Assembly (NCBI GenBank): GCA_947478805.1
Contig: CANJXQ010000018.1
Span: forward strand, 1 to 44,248
Direction: 5' to 3'
Length of the DNA: 44,248 nucleotides
Origin: Betaproteobacteria bacterium
GTDB lineage: Bacteria; Pseudomonadota; Gammaproteobacteria; Burkholderiales; SG8-39
Notes under the pieces: generated by a model
What the model was told of the DNA's origin: nothing
The model's input: only the letters and a program-made list of their open reading frames with translations
The model's database searches: none
Shown: positions 41,389-44,248 of the stretch, piece after piece
Layout of the letters: every line of letters begins with the position of its first letter
How positions within the stretch are numbered: the stretch's first letter is position 1
Made by a program: the position numbers and the translations under genes

Positions 41389-43740
41389 TCAACGCGCAGC
41401 CGCCACGACGACGCGCTTGTCCAGCAGTTGCGCAATCTCGCCCTCGCCGTAACCCAGTTCGCCGAGCAGCGCGACCGTGTGTTCACCGATGGCGCACGGC
41501 TGGCCGTGCCGGTTCGGGCTCACAGAGAAGCGCGTGCGCGGCTTCATGCGCCAGTACTCGCCGAACAGCGGATGGTTTTCTCCCGCCACCAGTTCGTTCT
41601 CGACCATGAACTCCTGGAATGAGTTCGACACTGCGGCCGCAGGCGCACCGGCCGCATTGAGGCGCGCTTCGAGCGCCGCCGCATCGAAGGTGGCGATGAC
41701 GCCCGCGATCGCGGCGGTCAACACCGCGTCGTTCTTCTGGCGCGCCGCGGCATCCTTGTATGCCGGATCTGCGAGCCACTCCGGATGGCCCAGCCCCTGC
41801 GCGAGGCGCTGCCACTCGCCTGCCTGCGCAGCGCTCAGCATGATCCAGCCGTCGCGCGTCGGGTAGAGCCGGTTGAGCGCACCGAAGCCGATTTGCTGCG
41901 AGTCGAGCGTCGGCAGGCTCGGCGCGCCCTGGTAGAGGGTCAGCCGCTCGCTGTGCACGTAGCCGGAGCTCGCCAGCATGGTGGTCTCGACGTACTGCCC
42001 CCTGCCCGTCTTTTCACGCGCCAGCAACCCCATCGCGAGCGCAACGCCAACGCCGATGCCCGCGCAAGGGTCGGGATAGGAGTCGTCCACCGGCGGGTTG
42101 TCGCGTCCGCCTTGCAGGATGCCAGCGCCGCACAGGGCGTGAGGCGTGGAGTGGAAGGCCGGCCGGTGGCTCTCGGGACCCTTCGACCCGTAAGAAGCCG
42201 CATACAAGTACACCAGGCGCGGGTTGAGCTTGTGCACGGTGTCGAAATCCACGCCGAGCCGCGCAGGCACGCCCGGCCGGAAGTTGTGGATCAGCGCATC
42301 GGACATCGAGACGGCTCGACGGAAGATTTCCCGGCCCTCCGGGGTCTTCATGTCGACCGGCAGGCTCTCCTTGCCGTTGAGGATGTGCGCAGCCTCGAGC
42401 CCGGTGCGCCGGTAGGAGTCGCCCTCGAGCGGCTCGATCTTGATCACGCGCGCGCCCAGTTCGGCGAGGAAGGTTGCGCCCATGGGGGCCGCGAGAAAAT
42501 TCGCCAGCTCGAGGATGGTGACACCTTCGAGCGGCGGACGAGACAGGCCCGCGCCCGGCTTTGCCGCCGTGCCCGGGCCGCCCTTGCGTGTGCACAAGGC
42601 CGCAAGCTCGCCCTGGTGCTCCCCCGCCGCAGGGGCGCTCGCGCCAATGCGCGACGGGGTGTCGGAGAACAGCGCCAGCGGCCCGACCTGGGTCACCGGC
42701 CCCACGCGCGGATCGGCGATCGTCACCACGCGCTCGTTCAACACCATTTGCGGATGGCGCAGGAATTCCTCGGACGTGAGGAACGGATCCGCGCCGGCAT
42801 CGATCTTGGTGCTGAAGATGTCCATCCACTCGGCCTGGGTGCGGGTGGCCATGCGCTCGCGCACGATCGCCTCGATCTCCTCGATATCTTCGTTGCTCTT
42901 GAAGCCGAGGGGCGCCTTCCTGAAGCGATCTTCTTCGAGCAGGTGCCCGAGCTCCATCGCCTTGAACCAGTTCCTGAAATGATCGTCCTGCCGGGCGCAC
43001 ATCTGGATGTAGCGCCCGTCGCGGCACTTGGCCGTAAGGAAGCACAGCATGATGCCGCGCTTGATCAGCGCCACGGCGCCCTTGCGCACCGGCACCACCT
43101 TGCCTCCCTGGCGCTCGAAGGCAAGCCGCATGGTGGTGGCGCTCAAGCCATCGACGAGGCTGGTCTCCACGCGCTGTCCGAGGCCGCAGCGATTGCGCGC
43201 ATACAGCGCGGCCGAGATGCCCTGGATCGCCAGGCCCGCGGCACCAAAGGCGCCGATCGGCGAGGTGATATAGATGGGCCGGTCGCTGAAGAGGGCGCCG
43301 CTGATGATGTCGTTGCCGTTGACACGTCCGCTCTTGGCGAACACGAGCTCGGAGCGCGGGGCAATGGCTTCATGTTGCTTCGCCAGTCCGAAACCGCTGA
43401 TCGAGCAGGAGATGAGATCGGGGCGTCGCGCCGCGAGCGCCCCATGGTCCAGGCCAAGGGCCTCGGCCCTGCCGGGCTCGAAGGACTCCAGCACCACGTC
43501 GGCGGCCAGCGCGAGATCGACCGCGGCACGCCGCCCTTCGGCGCTGGCAAGATCGAGCACCACGCTCTTCTTGCCGCGGTTCCACATGAGGAAACCCGGG
43601 CTCATGCGCGACGGGTCGCCCCCGGGCGGCTCGACCTTGATCACCTCGGCCCCGTTGTCCGCGAACATCATGCCGGTGAGCGAACCGGCCATCGCCGAGC
43701 AGAACTCGACCACCCTCAAACCATCGTAGGCCTGCGCCAC
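41389..43740 (-). CDS. Fused two-domain family III CoA transferase
   Basis: 783 residues, twice the usual length: one CaiB/BaiF domain at about 5-380 and another at about 400-775. Both have the N-terminal CoA-binding start (YDGLRVVEFCSAMAGSLTGM; LEGVTILELANFLAAPMGAT). The catalytic Asp seen in the single-domain protein (VDPxxQ) is not found at the matching points: the first domain reads PRSELVFAKSGR and the second PAFHSTPHALCGAG. The fusion may still act as an internal dimer, use a shifted residue, or have another role such as a racemase-like function. It begins 10 bp after the hydrolase stop. Confidence 0.9.
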   Translation of the reverse strand: MAQAYDGLRVVEFCSAMAGSLTGMMFADNGAEVIKVEPPGGDPSRMSPGFLMWNRGKKSVVLDLASAEGRRAAVDLALAADVVLESFEPGRAEALGLDHGALAARRPDLISCSISGFGLAKQHEAIAPRSELVFAKSGRVNGNDIISGALFSDRPIYITSPIGAFGAAGLAIQGISAALYARNRCGLGQRVETSLVDGLSATTMRLAFERQGGKVVPVRKGAVALIKRGIMLCFLTAKCRDGRYIQMCARQDDHFRNWFKAMELGHLLEEDRFRKAPLGFKSNEDIEEIEAIVRERMATRTQAEWMDIFSTKIDAGADPFLTSEEFLRHPQMVLNERVVTIADPRVGPVTQVGPLALFSDTPSRIGASAPAAGEHQGELAALCTRKGGPGTAAKPGAGLSRPPLEGVTILELANFLAAPMGATFLAELGARVIKIEPLEGDSYRRTGLEAAHILNGKESLPVDMKTPEGREIFRRAVSMSDALIHNFRPGVPARLGVDFDTVHKLNPRLVYLYAASYGSKGPESHRPAFHSTPHALCGAGILQGGRDNPPVDDSYPDPCAGIGVGVALAMGLLAREKTGRGQYVETTMLASSGYVHSERLTLYQGAPSLPTLDSQQIGFGALNRLYPTRDGWIMLSAAQAGEWQRLAQGLGHPEWLADPAYKDAAARQKNDAVLTAAIAGVIATFDAAALEARLNAAGAPAAAVSNSFQEFMVENELVAGENHPLFGEYWRMKPRTRFSVSPNRHGQPCAIGEHTVALLGELGYGEGEIAQLLDKRVVVAAAR

Positions 43741-43750
43741 GGCCCGGATC

Positions 43751-44248
43751 TCAGGCCACCAGACCGGGAAGGTGGTAGAGGCGCACCGCGTTGTCCGCCT
43801 GTATCAGCCGGCAATCGTCCGCAGACACCCCGCCAAAGTACTGCGACAGCGAACGCTGCGTGAACGGCCAGTCACCGCCCATGTGCGGAAAATCGTCCGA
43901 CCACAGCATGTTCTTCACGCCCACGGCATCGCGATTGCGGATGGCGTAGGTGTCGGTGATGAAGGTGTAGAAATAGTGCTCGTCGAAGTACTTCGACGGC
44001 GCCTTGGAGAGCGCGATGTTCGAACCGCGCGCCTGGCGATGATAGCGGTTGTCGATCTGCTCCTTGAAGAAGGGCACCCAGCCGGCGTCGACTTCGGAGA
44101 ACACGATCTTGAAGTTTGGGTAACGGTCGAGCACGCCGCCCCACATGAATTCGAGCATGCGCTTCTCGGCGTCGCGATTGCGCGTGCCGCCGGTGATCCG
44201 CTCGGTGTGCTTGGCCGGGCTCTTGTCGCGCAGGTCGACATGGATCGA
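43751..44248 (-). CDS. Metal-dependent amidohydrolase (amidohydrolase_2 type), N-terminus beyond the window
   Basis: The frame is open to the last base (166 residues seen), so the start lies to the right. VLDRYPNFKIVFSEVDAGWV followed by FFKEQIDNRYHRQA, and LWSDDFPHMGGDWPFTQ then DNAVRLYHL, are the typical C-terminal half of amidohydrolase_2 proteins (decarboxylases and hydrolases related to ACMSD). The Asp in WSDDFPH is the expected late metal ligand. First of a probable unit with the double CoA transferase and the Bug protein. Substrate unknown. Confidence 0.9.
   Translation of the reverse strand, partial: SIHVDLRDKSPAKHTERITGGTRNRDAEKRMLEFMWGGVLDRYPNFKIVFSEVDAGWVPFFKEQIDNRYHRQARGSNIALSKAPSKYFDEHYFYTFITDTYAIRNRDAVGVKNMLWSDDFPHMGGDWPFTQRSLSQYFGGVSADDCRLIQADNAVRLYHLPGLVA

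Noticed and set aside
41785-43863. Plus-strand frame of 692 codons
   Set aside because: Antisense shadow of the double CoA transferase gene.

Overview
The window is a high-GC chromosome segment, most likely from a betaproteobacterium of the Burkholderiales type. The reasons are several Bug/TctC-type periplasmic binding proteins without cognate permeases, family III CoA transferases, crotonases and N-acyl-D-amino-acid-deacylase-like amidohydrolases. I saw no rRNA, tRNA, CRISPR or phage module. The taxonomic call is an inference from gene content only.

The most notable content is at 3958-6348. Two thiol-redox genes on the minus strand each carry one in-frame TGA exactly where the catalytic cysteine codon belongs. 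One is a glutaredoxin fused to a DinB-like four-helix domain (UxxC, Sec at residue 19). The other is a cysteine-free peroxiredoxin with the motif PxxxTxxU (Sec at residue 46). Both frames stay intact on both sides of the TGA, both starts have good Shine-Dalgarno sequences, and both have a small hairpin at the spacing expected of a bacterial SECIS. They flank a Bug-type binding-protein gene in a same-strand run that also holds an amidohydrolase, a DUF2889 protein and a cytochrome P450 (10145 down to 3958). I read these as two neighbouring selenoproteins. A plain ORF caller would split or truncate both.

Layout. 1-1700: the 3' end of an IS630-type transposase abuts a long Ala/Glu/Arg coiled-coil gene that it seems to have truncated. 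1699-3294: folE (GTP cyclohydrolase I) behind a divergent SDR gene. 3495-3951: a small unknown gene and a 47-bp tandem hairpin repeat. 3958-10145: the selenoprotein/P450 run. 10524-18912: three amidohydrolases, one Bug protein, two decayed Bug remnants and an iron-type solute-binding protein. 19026-21989: a CoA transferase and two paralogous crotonases. 22146-22700: a SnoaL-like protein. 22980-23460: what looks like a lone integron gene cassette carrying a SugE/Gdx-type SMR exporter and an attC site, with no integrase nearby. 23595-30281: two coupled MFS genes, a binding protein, a luciferase-like oxidoreductase, a thiolase and its DUF35 partner. 30516-33862: MFS, diguanylate cyclase and histidine phosphatase. 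34004-35300: an SDR behind three tiny membrane-protein genes. 35602-37874: a MerR-type regulator overlapping a membrane class III nucleotide cyclase. 38096-44248: SnoaL-like protein, GMC oxidoreductase, Bug protein, a double CoA transferase and a metal-dependent hydrolase cut by the window edge.

Together the metabolic genes look like accessory capacity for importing and degrading unusual organic acids, amides or terpenoid-like compounds: oxidation by P450, GMC and luciferase-like enzymes, CoA activation, hydration and thiolysis. The actual substrates cannot be read from the sequence.
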